DNA from: Streptomyces sp. CB02009
GTDB taxonomy: Bacteria > Actinomycetota > Actinomycetes > Streptomycetales > Streptomycetaceae
Reading direction: 5' to 3'
Assembly: GCF_001905825.1 (NCBI RefSeq)
Contig: NZ_LIVV01000011.1
Location: 297,852-361,851 of the forward strand
DNA: 64,000 nucleotides
Made by a program: the position numbers and the translations under genes. This document shows, piece after piece, positions 10,628 through 19,329 of the stretch; the first letter of the stretch is position 1, and each line of letters starts with the position of its first letter. The notes below the pieces were generated by a model. That model had not been told where the DNA came from, searched no databases, and was given only the letters and a program-made list of their open reading frames with translations.

Positions 10628-11350
10628 ATGAGAATGTCCCCGCCCGCTCTCCCCCGACGCGTCGCCGCCGAGTTCATCGGAACCGGCGCCCTCGTCGCCG
10701 TCATCGTCGGCTCCGGAATCCGCGCCGACACCCTGAGCCAGGACATCGGCGTCCGCCTGCTCGCCAACGCCGCCGCATCCGCCATCGGTCTCGGGCTGCT
10801 CATCGCGCTCATCGGGCCGCTCTCCGGCGCCCACTTCAACCCCGTCGTCACCCTCTCCGAGTGGTGGTCCCGAGGCCGTACGGACGGCTCGCGCGAAGTC
10901 CTCGCCTACATCGCCGCCCAGCTCGCCGGGGCCGTGACGGGCGCGCTGCTCGCCGAGGCCATGTTCGGGCGGGTGCCCGGCGCCTGGGCCACCGAGTCGC
11001 GCTCCGACCTCCACCTGCTGCTCGGCGAGGCCGTCGCCACCGCCGGGCTCGTCCTCGTCGTCCGGGGCCTGCGCCACATCGGCCGCCCCGGGCTCGCCCC
11101 GGTCGCCGTCGCCGGCTACATCGGCGCGGCGATCTGGTTCACCTCCTCCGGGTCCTTCGCCAATCCGGCCGCCACCGTCGGCCGGGCGTTCTCCGACTCC
11201 TTCACCGGGATCGCCCCCGGCTCGGTGCCCGCGTTCGCCGCCGCCCAGCTGCTCGGCATGCTGCTCGGGATGGTCCTGGCCGGTGTGTTGTACGGAACAC
11301 GCGAGGCCGCCGCCGAACCGAACGCCGCCGAAGCGCGTCGGACGGGGTGA
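10628..11350 (+). CDS. MIP/aquaporin family channel
   Basis: 240 residues, six predicted membrane helices. The two half-helix pore motifs are HFNPVV (modified NPA, after GPLSGA) and SFANPAATV (canonical NPA) in the second half. The duplicated MIP fold and length fit a water/glycerol-type channel; which solute passes is not clear. The first NPA is NPV, a variation seen in actinobacterial family members. ATG at 10628, with a second in-frame ATG at 10634. No good Shine-Dalgarno sequence is seen, so a leaderless or weakly initiated message is possible. It is followed after 39 bp by the SanA-like gene on the same strand. Confidence 0.88.
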   Translation: MRMSPPALPRRVAAEFIGTGALVAVIVGSGIRADTLSQDIGVRLLANAAASAIGLGLLIALIGPLSGAHFNPVVTLSEWWSRGRTDGSREVLAYIAAQLAGAVTGALLAEAMFGRVPGAWATESRSDLHLLLGEAVATAGLVLVVRGLRHIGRPGLAPVAVAGYIGAAIWFTSSGSFANPAATVGRAFSDSFTGIAPGSVPAFAAAQLLGMLLGMVLAGVLYGTREAAAEPNAAEARRTG

Positions 11351-11389
11351 CAGGACGACACCGACACCACCCGCCACGGAGGTTCCCGC

Positions 11390-12076
11390 ATGCCGGCACG
11401 GCTCACCCGGTTCATCCCGCGCACGACCCGGGCCCGCCGCCGCACCGTGCAGGCCGTGATGCTGGGCGCCGTCCTCGCGCTCACCCCGGTCACCTGGATG
11501 CACACCGCCGCCGCCGGGAAACTCCGTACCACCGCCGACGTGCCCGCCCGGGACGTCGCCGTCGTCTTCGGCGCCGGACTGTGGAAGGGGCGCCCCACCC
11601 CGTACCTCGCGCACCGGCTCGACGCGGCCGCCGAGCTGTACCGGACGGGCAAGGTCCGGGTCCTGCTGGTCACCGGCGACAACAGCAGGACCGCGTACGA
11701 CGAACCCAGCGCCATGCGCGCGTACCTCACCGCGCGCGGGGTGCCGGACGGCCGGATCGTCAGCGACTACGCGGGCTTCGACACCTGGGACTCCTGCGTC
11801 CGCGCCCGGAAGGTCTTCGGCGTCGACCGGGCCGTGCTCGTCACCCAGGACTTCCACATCAAGCGGGCCGTCGCGCTGTGCGGGCGGGCCGGCGTCGACG
11901 CGTACGGCGTCGGGGTCCCCGAACCCCACGACGCCACCTGGTACTACGGCACCACCCGGGAGGTGTTCGCCGCCGCCAAGGCCTCCCTCGACGCCGTGCT
12001 CCGGCCCGACCCGCACTTCCTCGGACCGGAGGAGAAGGGCGTCACCGAGGCGCTGGCCTCACCTCGGGAGCCGTAG
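11390..12076 (+). CDS. SanA/YdcF-like membrane-anchored DUF218 protein
   Basis: 228 residues. One N-terminal membrane segment (about 22-42, VMLGAVLALTPVTWMHTAA) anchors an extracytoplasmic or surface DUF218 domain. Family motifs visible are VVFGAGL near residue 64, HRLDAAAELYRTGKVRVLLVTGDN, the DEPSAMRAYL acidic patch, and VLVTQDFHIKRAVALC with the conserved Q/H pair. The E. coli relative SanA affects vancomycin exclusion; the biochemical activity is unknown. Ribosome site GGAGG 8 nt before the ATG. Probably co-transcribed with the aquaporin. Confidence 0.87.
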   Translation: MPARLTRFIPRTTRARRRTVQAVMLGAVLALTPVTWMHTAAAGKLRTTADVPARDVAVVFGAGLWKGRPTPYLAHRLDAAAELYRTGKVRVLLVTGDNSRTAYDEPSAMRAYLTARGVPDGRIVSDYAGFDTWDSCVRARKVFGVDRAVLVTQDFHIKRAVALCGRAGVDAYGVGVPEPHDATWYYGTTREVFAAAKASLDAVLRPDPHFLGPEEKGVTEALASPREP

Positions 12077-12102
12077 CGGGCGGAGAGCATGGCACCGCGC
12101 CC

Positions 12103-12140
12103 GTAATCAGCGGTGCCGCCCCGCGTAACACGCCTGACCC
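12103..12140 (+). promoter_or_regulatory. Possible GlnR operator upstream of nasA
   Basis: GTAAT (12103-12107) and GTAAC (12125-12129) are spaced exactly 22 bp, with GACCC at 12136. This matches the phase of the known GlnR pattern gTnAC-n6-GaAAC repeated every 22 bp, but the GaAAC half-sites are poor. It lies 12-49 bp before the nasA ATG. GlnR control of assimilatory nitrate reductase is established in S. coelicolor; this specific site is inference. Confidence 0.4.
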
Positions 12141-12151
12141 ACGCTGGCCGC

Positions 12152-14350
12152 ATGTCCGAGGCCACCGCCGTACCCACCCACTGCCCCTACTGCGCCCTGC
12201 AGTGCGGCATGTCGCTCCGCCCCACCGGCGTCCCGGAGCTGCCCGCCGAGGTGGTCGACCGGACCGACTTCCCCGTCAACCGGGGCGCGCTGTGCGGCAA
12301 GGGCCGCACCGCCCCCGCCGTGCTCTCCTCCCGGGTCAGGCTCACCGAGCCCCTGGTCCGGAGCCCTGACACCGGGGCCCTGGTGCCCGCGTCCTGGGAG
12401 GAGGCCCTCGCCGCCGTCGCCGACGGGCTGCGCCGGACCCGCGCCGACCACGGTCCCGATGCCGTGGGGGTCTTCGGCGGCGGCGGCCTCACCAACGAGA
12501 AGGCGTACACGCTGGGGAAGTTCGCCCGGCTGGTGCTCGGCACCTCGCAGATCGACTACAACGGGCGCTTCTGCATGTCGTCGGCGGCCGCCGCGCACGG
12601 CAGGGCCTTCGGGCTCGACCGGGGGCTGCCGTTCCCGCTGGAGGACATCCCGAGGACCGGCTGCGTGATCCTCGTCGGCTGCAACCTGGCCGAGACCATG
12701 CCGCCCGCCCTCCGCTACCTCACCGAGCTCAAGGAGAACGGCGGAAAGCTGATCGTCGTCGATCCGCGCCGCACCCGCACCGCCGAGCAGGCCGACCTCC
12801 ACCTCGCGCCCCGCCCCGGCACCGACCTCGCGCTCGCCCTCGGCATGCTCCACCTCGTGGTGGCCGAAGGACGCGTCGACCAGGAGTTCGTGGCCACGCG
12901 CACCTCCGGCTGGGAGGAGGCGCGCGCCGGGGCCATGTCCCACTGGCCCGAGCAGGTCGAGCGCATCACGGGCGTGCCGCTGCCGCTGCTCCGGGAGGCC
13001 GTCGCGCTGTTCGGCGACGCCGCCACCGGCATGGTCCTCACCGCGCGCGGCCCCGAGCAGCAGTCCAAGGGCACCGACACCGTCGGCGCCTGGATCAACC
13101 TCTGCCTGGCCACCGGGAAGGCGGGCCGGCCCCTCAGCGGCTACGGCTGCCTCACCGGCCAGGGGAACGGCCAGGGCGGCCGCGAGCACGGCCAGAAGGC
13201 CGACCAGCTCCCCGGCTACCGCAAGCTCGACGACCCGGCGGCACGCGCGCACGTGGCCGGGGTCTGGGGCGTGCCCCCCGAGTCGCTGCCGGGGCCAGGA
13301 CGCAGCGCGTACGAACTCCTCGACGCGCTCGGCGGGGACGTGCGGGCCCTGCTCCTCATGGGCTCCAACCCGGTCGTCTCCGCGCCGCGCGCCGCGCACG
13401 TCGAGGGGCGGCTGCGCTCGCTCGACTTCCTCGCCGTCGCCGACGTGGTGCTCTCCGAGACCGCCGCGCTCGCCGATGTCGTCCTGCCCGTCACCCAGTG
13501 GGCGGAGGAGACCGGCACCATGACCAACCTGGAGGGCCGGGTACTGCTCCGCCGGCGCGCCCTCACCCCGCCCGCGGGGGTACGGAGCGACCTGGAGGTC
13601 CTGCACGGGCTCGCCGGGCTCCTCGGCTGGGAGAAGGGCTTCCCCGCCGAACCCGAGGAGGTCTTCGACGAACTGCGCCGGGCCTCGGCGGGCGGCCCGG
13701 CCGACTACTCGGGCATCAGCTACCGCCGGATCGAGGAGGAGCAGGGCGTGTTCTGGCCCTGCCCGGAGACCGGGACGGGTACCGGCACGGGCACGGGGAC
13801 CGGGAGGGGCACGGGTACCGACACCAGCACCAGCACCAGCACCAGCACCAGCGAGACCGTCACCGGCGGGTCCCGCCACCCCGGCACCCCGCGGCTCTTC
13901 CTCGACCGGTTCGCGACACCCGACGGGCGGGCCCGGTTCGTGCCGGTGGTGCACCGGGCGGCGGCCGAGGAGACGGACGCCGAGTACCCCGTCGTCCTCA
14001 CCACCGGCCGGGTCGTGTCCCAGTACCAGTCGGGCGCGCAGACCCGGCGGGTCGACGAGCTGAACGCGGCGGCCCCCGGCCCGTTCGTGGAGCTCCATCC
14101 CCGGGTCGCCGAACGGCTCGGGGTCGCCGAGGGCGAGCGGGTCGCGGTGGTCTCGCGGCGCGGCCGGGCCGTCGCACCGGCCCGGATCACCACGGCCATC
14201 CGGCCGGACACCGTCTTCATGCCCTTCCACTGGGCGGGCGAGGGCCGGGCCAACACCCTGGTGAACCCGGCGCTCGACCCGGTCTCCCGGATGCCCGAGT
14301 TCAAGGTGTGCGCGGTACGTCTGGAGCGCGCCGGGCGGGACACCCCGTAG
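12152..14350 (+). CDS. nasA: Assimilatory nitrate reductase, molybdopterin catalytic subunit
   Basis: 732 residues; reduces nitrate to nitrite in the cytoplasm using bis-MGD molybdenum and one [4Fe-4S] cluster. The cluster ligands are CPYCALQC near the N-terminus plus a fourth Cys in ALCGKGR. Cys in YNGRFCMSSA is the expected Mo ligand. GCNLAETMPP and the C-terminal molydopterin-dinucleotide-binding domain (EYPVVLTTGRVVSQYQSG ... FMPFHWAGEGRANTL) are clear. There is no C-terminal BFD [2Fe-2S] domain, so a separate electron donor is implied. A Gly/Thr then Ser/Thr dipeptide tract (residues about 541-568) interrupts the domain junction. The start is the ATG at 12152; an in-frame GTG upstream adds 13 non-conserved residues. 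Nitrite would pass to NirBD at 32-35 kb. Confidence 0.93.
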   Translation: MSEATAVPTHCPYCALQCGMSLRPTGVPELPAEVVDRTDFPVNRGALCGKGRTAPAVLSSRVRLTEPLVRSPDTGALVPASWEEALAAVADGLRRTRADHGPDAVGVFGGGGLTNEKAYTLGKFARLVLGTSQIDYNGRFCMSSAAAAHGRAFGLDRGLPFPLEDIPRTGCVILVGCNLAETMPPALRYLTELKENGGKLIVVDPRRTRTAEQADLHLAPRPGTDLALALGMLHLVVAEGRVDQEFVATRTSGWEEARAGAMSHWPEQVERITGVPLPLLREAVALFGDAATGMVLTARGPEQQSKGTDTVGAWINLCLATGKAGRPLSGYGCLTGQGNGQGGREHGQKADQLPGYRKLDDPAARAHVAGVWGVPPESLPGPGRSAYELLDALGGDVRALLLMGSNPVVSAPRAAHVEGRLRSLDFLAVADVVLSETAALADVVLPVTQWAEETGTMTNLEGRVLLRRRALTPPAGVRSDLEVLHGLAGLLGWEKGFPAEPEEVFDELRRASAGGPADYSGISYRRIEEEQGVFWPCPETGTGTGTGTGTGRGTGTDTSTSTSTSTSETVTGGSRHPGTPRLFLDRFATPDGRARFVPVVHRAAAEETDAEYPVVLTTGRVVSQYQSGAQTRRVDELNAAAPGPFVELHPRVAERLGVAEGERVAVVSRRGRAVAPARITTAIRPDTVFMPFHWAGEGRANTLVNPALDPVSRMPEFKVCAVRLERAGRDTP
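13770..13852 (+). repeat. Simple-sequence tract inside nasA
   Basis: Imperfect 6-bp tandem repeats: first GGGACN/GGCACG units (encoding Gly-Thr), then ACCAGC units (encoding Thr-Ser) about five times in perfect succession. All units are multiples of three, so length change would keep the reading frame. Confidence 0.9.
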
Positions 14351-14551
14351 CACCCGCCCGGAGGAGCACGGTGCGGAGCGCTGCCGGGCCGCGCGCCGGG
14401 CGCGGCTCCCCGGACGCGGTGGACGCACCCGTACTCCCCCGGGAGTAACCGCAGCCGCCCACCGCCCCCGGCAGTACCCCCCGACTCGGCCGTCAGCCCG
14501 ACGAAACGCCCTCCGCGCGACGGGACTCTGGGATCGACCCGAAGAGGACCG

Positions 14552-16618
14552 ATGAAGGGGGGCCCGATGCAGGGCCGTAAGAGGATCGTCGGCTGGGGGG
14601 TGCTGGCCCTGTGGGTGGTGGTGCTCGCCCTCGCCGCACCGCTCGCCGGAAGGCTCGGCGACGTCCAGCGCGACCGCGCCGTCGACTACCTGCCCGCGAG
14701 CGCCGACTCGACGCAGGTCGCGACCGTCATGGAGCAGATGCCGGGGGGCGGCTCCACCGACCTCGTGCTCGTCTACCACCGGGACGGCGGACTGACCGCC
14801 GCCGACCGGGCCACCGCCGCCCGCGAGGTGCGGCAGGTCGCCGCCGGGCACCCGCTCGCCGCACCGCCGCGTGCCGTCCCCTCCGAGGACGGCACCACCC
14901 TCCTGTACGCCGTGTCGAGCACGGAACCCGGCACGGACGAGACGGCCAGGGACGCCTTCGTCCACGACGTCCGCGCGACCGTGAGCGGCGAGGTCGGCGG
15001 CCCCGGCGCGCTCGCCACGGACGCGGGCGAGGTCTACAACTCCCTCGACGGGCCGCTCCTCTACACGACCGTCGCCGTCGTCGCGGTCCTCCTGATCGTC
15101 ATCTACCGCAGCCCGTTCCTCTGGCTCGTCCCGCTGGCCGTCGCCGGCGTCGCCGACTTCCTGTCCATGGCCGTCACCTACGCCCTGCACCAGGGCTTCG
15201 ACATCAGCGTCTCCGGCCAGAGCACCGGCGTCATGACGATCCTCGTCTTCGGCGCGGGCACCGACTACGCGCTGCTCCTCGTCTCCCGCTACCGCGAGGA
15301 ACTGCGCCGCGTCCCCCGCCCGTACGACGCCATGACCGCCGCGCTGCGCGGCTGCGGCCCCGCCGTCCTCGCGTCCTCCGGGACCGTCGCCCTCGGCATG
15401 CTCTGCCTGCTCGCCGCCGACATGAACAGCAGCCGGGGCATGGGCCCCACGGCCGCCGTCGGTGTCCTGTGCGCGCTCGTCGCGATGACGACGCTGCTCC
15501 CTGCCCTGCTCGTCGTCCTCGGGCGACGGGTGTTCTGGCCGCTGATCCCGGCGTACGGAAGCGAGCCGAAGGCCGCGCGCCGCTCGCTCTTCGCCGCCAT
15601 GGGCTCGTCCGCCGGACGGCGCCCCCTCGCCGTCCTCCTCGCGGGAGCCGCCGCCCTGGCCGCGCTGGCGCTCGGTGCGCTGAACCTGCCCGGAGCGCTC
15701 AAGCAGGAGGACACCTTCAGCTCCACCCCCGAGGCGGTCGCCGCGATGAAGACGCTGGCCGCCGCGTACCCGGAGACGGGCACCCAGCCCGTCACCGTGG
15801 TCGCCCCGACGGGCCGGGTCCCCGAGGCGCTGCGGACGGCGCTCGCCACCGACGGCGTCGCGCAGGCCGAACGCGGTCGCAGCGGCGGCGGCTGGACGGA
15901 GATCTCCGTGGTCGCCGCGCATCCGCCGCAGTCCGCGGCCGAGACCGCGACCATCGAGGCGCTGCGGTCCGCGCTCGGCGACGGGGTGTACGTCGGCGGG
16001 CCCAGCGCGGAGCAGCTCGACATGGCCGACACCAGCGCCCGCGACCGGAACATCGTCGTCCCGCTCGTCATCGTCGTCGTCCTGCTGGTGCTGGTCGTGC
16101 TGCTGCGCAGCCTCGTCGCGCCGCTGATCCTGATCGCCGCCGTGGTCGCCGTCTGGGGCGCGTCCCTCGGCATCGGCGGTCTCGTCTTCGAGGGCCTCTT
16201 CGGCTTCGGGGGCACCGACCCGGGCCTGGCCCTGCTCTCGTTCGTCTTCCTCGTCGCCCTCGGCGTCGACTACGGCATCTTCCTGATGCACCGGATGCGC
16301 GAGGAGTGCCTGGGCGGGGCGGAGCCGGGTGCCGCGGCCCTGACGGCCCTGCGGACGACCGGCGGGGTGATCGCATCGGCGGGGCTCGTCCTCGCCGCGA
16401 CCTTCGCGGTGCTCGTCAACATGCCGATGGTGCAACTGGCGGAGCTGGGCTTCGTGATCGCGGTCGGCGTCCTGCTCGACACCTTCCTGGTCCGCACCTA
16501 CCTGGTCACGAGCGCGAGCGTGCTCCTCGGCCGGAAGGTGTGGTGGCCGGGTCCGCTGGCCAGGAAGCCCTTGCCAGCGGCGGGTCAGGAGCCCGAGCGG
16601 GAGCCCGTACGGGTCTGA
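14552..16618 (+). CDS. MMPL-family RND-type membrane transporter
   Basis: 688 residues, about twelve predicted membrane helices in two homologous halves, each with one helix, an extracytoplasmic domain, then five helices. Hallmarks are FGAGTDYALLLVSRYREEL in the first half and ALGVDYGIFLMHRMREE in the second, with the intramembrane Asp-Tyr pairs used for proton coupling. Mycobacterial and Streptomyces relatives export lipids or antibiotics; the substrate here is unknown. Start uncertain: ATG 14552 (AGAGG just upstream) or ATG 14567 (AAGGGGGG upstream). It ends at a strong hairpin, then a two-component system follows, which may control it. Confidence 0.92.
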   Translation: MKGGPMQGRKRIVGWGVLALWVVVLALAAPLAGRLGDVQRDRAVDYLPASADSTQVATVMEQMPGGGSTDLVLVYHRDGGLTAADRATAAREVRQVAAGHPLAAPPRAVPSEDGTTLLYAVSSTEPGTDETARDAFVHDVRATVSGEVGGPGALATDAGEVYNSLDGPLLYTTVAVVAVLLIVIYRSPFLWLVPLAVAGVADFLSMAVTYALHQGFDISVSGQSTGVMTILVFGAGTDYALLLVSRYREELRRVPRPYDAMTAALRGCGPAVLASSGTVALGMLCLLAADMNSSRGMGPTAAVGVLCALVAMTTLLPALLVVLGRRVFWPLIPAYGSEPKAARRSLFAAMGSSAGRRPLAVLLAGAAALAALALGALNLPGALKQEDTFSSTPEAVAAMKTLAAAYPETGTQPVTVVAPTGRVPEALRTALATDGVAQAERGRSGGGWTEISVVAAHPPQSAAETATIEALRSALGDGVYVGGPSAEQLDMADTSARDRNIVVPLVIVVVLLVLVVLLRSLVAPLILIAAVVAVWGASLGIGGLVFEGLFGFGGTDPGLALLSFVFLVALGVDYGIFLMHRMREECLGGAEPGAAALTALRTTGGVIASAGLVLAATFAVLVNMPMVQLAELGFVIAVGVLLDTFLVRTYLVTSASVLLGRKVWWPGPLARKPLPAAGQEPEREPVRV

Positions 16619-16630
16619 TCACGAGCGGCC

Positions 16631-16663
16631 GAAGGGGCTCCACACACTGTCAGGAGCCCCTTC
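16631..16663 (+). terminator. Terminator after the MMPL gene
   Basis: Perfect 11-bp stem GAAGGGGCTCC / GGAGCCCCTTC with an 11-nt loop, 12 bp after the stop. No U-tract follows. Confidence 0.75.
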
Positions 16664-16683
16664 CCGCAGGGAGGATGGACACC

Positions 16684-17850
16684 ATGGACTTCGCAGCGGC
16701 CTTCACCCGTGACCCCCAGGCGGGGCCGGACCCGGTGCGGCGCGACGCGGCGGCCGCCGCCGTGTTCGCGGTGCTCGCCGCGGTGCTCGCGCTGACCGTC
16801 GACGACGGCCGCCGCCCGGACGCCCTCGGCTGGGTCCTGCTGCTCGCCGCGCACGTCCCGCTGGCCTGGCGGCGCAGGGCCCCGCTGCCGGTGCTGCTCG
16901 CCGTCGTGGCCGTCGTCGCCCCGTACCACGGGCTCGACTACATGCATCTGGCGCCCATTCCGGCCTCGATGACCGCGCTCTACACCGTCGCATCCACCGG
17001 CCGGCCGCAGCGCACGGTGATCGTGGGACTCTCGGTCACCTCCGTCACCCTCACCATGCAGCTCTTCGTCAACCCGCACGAGGTGGTGGAGCTGCTGCGG
17101 GTCTCCGGCTGGGTGATCGCGATGCTGGTCTTCGGCGCGAGCATCCGGCTCCACCGGCAGCTGGTGGCGGGCGTGGTGGAGCGGGCGGAGTACGAGGCCG
17201 AGCGGAAGGTCACCGAGGAACGGCTGCGCATCGCGAGGGACCTGCACGACCTGCTCGCGCACTCGATCACCCTCATCGGCGTGCAGACCTCGGTCGCCGC
17301 GCACGTGCTGGTCGCCGACCCGGACCGGCTCGACCGGGAGGCGCTCGTCCGGGCGCTCGACGGCATCGCCGAGACCTGCCGGGGGGCCCGGGCGGAGGTG
17401 CGCACCACGCTGGACGTGCTGCGGGCCGCGCCGGAGGGCCCGCTGCCCGACCTGGCCTCGCTGCCCGATCTCGTACGGTCCTCGGGCGCGGCCCTCTCGG
17501 TGCGGACGGCGGCGGCGAGGATCCCGGCGGCCGTGGGCGCGGCGGCGTACCGGATCGTGCAGGAGTCCCTGACCAACGCCGTGCGGCACGGCGGTCCCGG
17601 CGCGGACGTGCGGGTCGATGTCGGCCTCGACGAGGAGGTGTTGACGGTACGGGTGACCAACGGCGGCGCGGCCTCCCGGGTGCCGGGCCAGGGCGCGGCG
17701 GGCGGAACCGGCGGCTCCGGCTACGGGATCCTGGGGATGCGGGAGCGGGCGAGGAGCGTGGGCGGCACACTGAGCGCGGGCCCGCGCGCCGGCGGGGGCT
17801 TCGAGGTCGAGGCGGCGCTGCCGCTCTCGGTGGGAGAGGTGGCGGTGTGA
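16684..17850 (+). CDS. Sensor histidine kinase, NarL-type (HisKA_3)
   Basis: 388 residues. Four or five N-terminal membrane helices (about residues 20-150) with very short loops suggest sensing in or at the membrane. The dimerisation/phosphoacceptor motif ERLRIARDLHDLLAHS places the phosphorylated His at residue 188. The HATPase_c domain shows YRIVQESLTNAVRHG (N box) and GYGILGMRERA (G box). GGGAGG lies 9 nt before the ATG at 16684; an ATG at 16675 abuts the site too closely. The last codons overlap the regulator start (GTGA), so kinase and regulator form one operon. Confidence 0.94.
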   Translation: MDFAAAFTRDPQAGPDPVRRDAAAAAVFAVLAAVLALTVDDGRRPDALGWVLLLAAHVPLAWRRRAPLPVLLAVVAVVAPYHGLDYMHLAPIPASMTALYTVASTGRPQRTVIVGLSVTSVTLTMQLFVNPHEVVELLRVSGWVIAMLVFGASIRLHRQLVAGVVERAEYEAERKVTEERLRIARDLHDLLAHSITLIGVQTSVAAHVLVADPDRLDREALVRALDGIAETCRGARAEVRTTLDVLRAAPEGPLPDLASLPDLVRSSGAALSVRTAAARIPAAVGAAAYRIVQESLTNAVRHGGPGADVRVDVGLDEEVLTVRVTNGGAASRVPGQGAAGGTGGSGYGILGMRERARSVGGTLSAGPRAGGGFEVEAALPLSVGEVAV

Positions 17851-18503
17851 TCCGGGTGCTGCTCGCGGACGATCAGGCGCTCGTCCGGGCGTCGTTCGCG
17901 ATGCTGCTCGACTCGGCTCCGGACATGGAGGTGGTGGGCCAGGCGGCCAACGGCCGGGAGGCGGTCGAGCTGGCCCGTTCGTCGCGGGCCGACCTGGTGG
18001 TGATGGACGTCCGGATGCCCGAGCTCGACGGGATCGGCGCGACCCGGCTGATCGCCGCCGACGAGGACCTGGCCGGGGTCAAGGTGCTGGTCCTCACCAC
18101 GTACGACACCGACGAGCACGTGATGGAGGCGCTGCGGGCGGGTGCGTCGGGCTTCGTCGTCAAGGACATCCTCCCGGCGGAACTCCTCACCGCGATCCGT
18201 ACGGTCGCGGCGGGCGAGGCGCTGCTGTCGCCGGGCCCGACGTCCCGGCTGATCGCCCGGGCGCTGGCCGCGCCGCAGCCGCCGGCGACGGGCGGCCCCG
18301 AGGGGCTCTCGGACCGGGAGCGCCAGGTCCTGACGCTGACGGGCCGGGGCCTGAACAACACGGAGATCGCGGAGACGCTGGGGCTCTCGCCGCTCACGGC
18401 GAAGACCCATGTCAGCCGGATCATGGGGAAGCTGTCCGCACGGGACCGGGCCCAGCTGGTCATCATCGCCTACGAGTCGGGCCTGGTGAGCCCGGGCCGC
18501 TGA
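17847..18503 (+). CDS. Response regulator, NarL/LuxR type
   Basis: 218 residues. The receiver domain (1-120) has the acidic pocket D8-D9, phosphoacceptor Asp54 (DLVVMDVRMPELDG), Thr in LVLTTYDT and Lys in GFVVKDI. The DNA-binding LuxR-type helix-turn-helix (about 150-210) reads LSDRERQVLTLTGRGLNNTEIAETLGLSPLTAKTHVSRIM. GTG start overlaps the kinase stop. Probable targets are the neighbouring MMPL exporter or its own operon, by position only. Confidence 0.95.
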   Translation: MIRVLLADDQALVRASFAMLLDSAPDMEVVGQAANGREAVELARSSRADLVVMDVRMPELDGIGATRLIAADEDLAGVKVLVLTTYDTDEHVMEALRAGASGFVVKDILPAELLTAIRTVAAGEALLSPGPTSRLIARALAAPQPPATGGPEGLSDRERQVLTLTGRGLNNTEIAETLGLSPLTAKTHVSRIMGKLSARDRAQLVIIAYESGLVSPGR

Positions 18504-18609
18504 GCCGCCGGTCGACCACGTCCGCCGGTCCGCCGGTCGGCCGCGTACGCCGGTGCGCCGGGCCGCCGGTCCGGCCCGCTCGACACAGCACCCTCCCCGG
18601 CGGCAGGGC
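18504..18609. other. Intergenic stretch rich in CGCCGGT
   Basis: This 106-bp gap between converging genes holds at least five copies of CGCCGGT or CCGCCGGTC spaced irregularly, and a weak potential to fold. No clean terminator hairpin was found. Confidence 0.5.
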
Positions 18610-19329
18610 CTACGGCCGGTCGAACCAGTCGCCGCTCTCGATGACCGCGCCGAGAGGGGCGTCCGGTGCCGCCAGGAAGACCCACGCGGACACCCGCGCG
18701 CTGTCCCGCACCCGGACGACGTCCATGGCGACCCGCTCGTACCCGACGGGCAGCTCCAGGCGGTCGAGCAGGCCGAACAGCTCGCCGTAGGCGTCGGGCG
18801 CGGGCGTGAGCAGGGTGCCGACCACCTTGCCCCCGTCCGCCGGGACGACGTACGGGTAGCCGGGTCCGTCGTGCAGGACCGCCCCGTGCAGCACGGCGTC
18901 CGCCTCGGCGCCGATCCGGCCGGCGAGGAACCGGTCGTGGTTGTACGCGCCCGGGCGCAGCGTCCCGTACACGAAGAACGGCCGCTCCTCGTGGGGCGGG
19001 GCCTCGATCTCCAGGGTGGCGGACGTCTCGCGCTCGACCCAGCGGGCGTACCCCTCGCTCACCCGGGTCACCCGGGTGGCGAGGATCTCGGGCGTCTCGT
19101 AGTCGTGGGCGGCGAGGAGGTGGGCCTCCAGGGCCGGGTAGCGGGCCTCGGTGGTCTTGAACACCACCTCCCACTCCTCGGTGGTCTCGATCGCGCCCCG
19201 CCAGTGGTAGACGGACGTGACGGGAGCCGAGATCTGCGCGCAGGCGACGAGCCGGGCCTCGACGGCGCCGCGCGCCAGGGCTTCCGCCTTGGCGCGCGCG
19301 TCGGTGGTGGTGCGGACGGTGACGATCAC
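18610..19329 (-). CDS. CutA1 domain fused to a gamma-glutamylcyclotransferase-like domain
   Basis: 239 residues, two domains. Residues 1-105 match CutA1, a trimeric PII-like protein linked to divalent-cation tolerance: IVTVRTTTDARAKAEALARGAVEARLVACAQISAPVTS, YHWRGAIETTEEWEVVFKT and HDYETPEILATRVTRVSEGYARWV. Residues 118-239 match the GGCT/AIG2-like fold: FFVYGTLRPGAYNHDRFL, GxGYPYVV and LDRLELPVGYERV. The catalytic Glu expected in these cyclotransferases would be in the DRLE segment. GTG start overlaps the stop of the ABC gene upstream (GTGA), so it is the third gene of that operon. The combined function is not known to me. Confidence 0.85.
   Translation of the reverse strand: MIVTVRTTTDARAKAEALARGAVEARLVACAQISAPVTSVYHWRGAIETTEEWEVVFKTTEARYPALEAHLLAAHDYETPEILATRVTRVSEGYARWVERETSATLEIEAPPHEERPFFVYGTLRPGAYNHDRFLAGRIGAEADAVLHGAVLHDGPGYPYVVPADGGKVVGTLLTPAPDAYGELFGLLDRLELPVGYERVAMDVVRVRDSARVSAWVFLAAPDAPLGAVIESGDWFDRP

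Noticed and set aside
14351..14551. Hairpins after nasA (GCCGCGC/GCGCGGC and TACTCCC/GGGAGTA)
   Set aside because: Seven-base arms in GC-rich DNA are expected by chance; not called as terminators.
12107..16435. 1442-codon minus-strand frame over nasA and the MMPL gene
   Set aside because: It is the antisense of two clear genes and has no recognisable domain.
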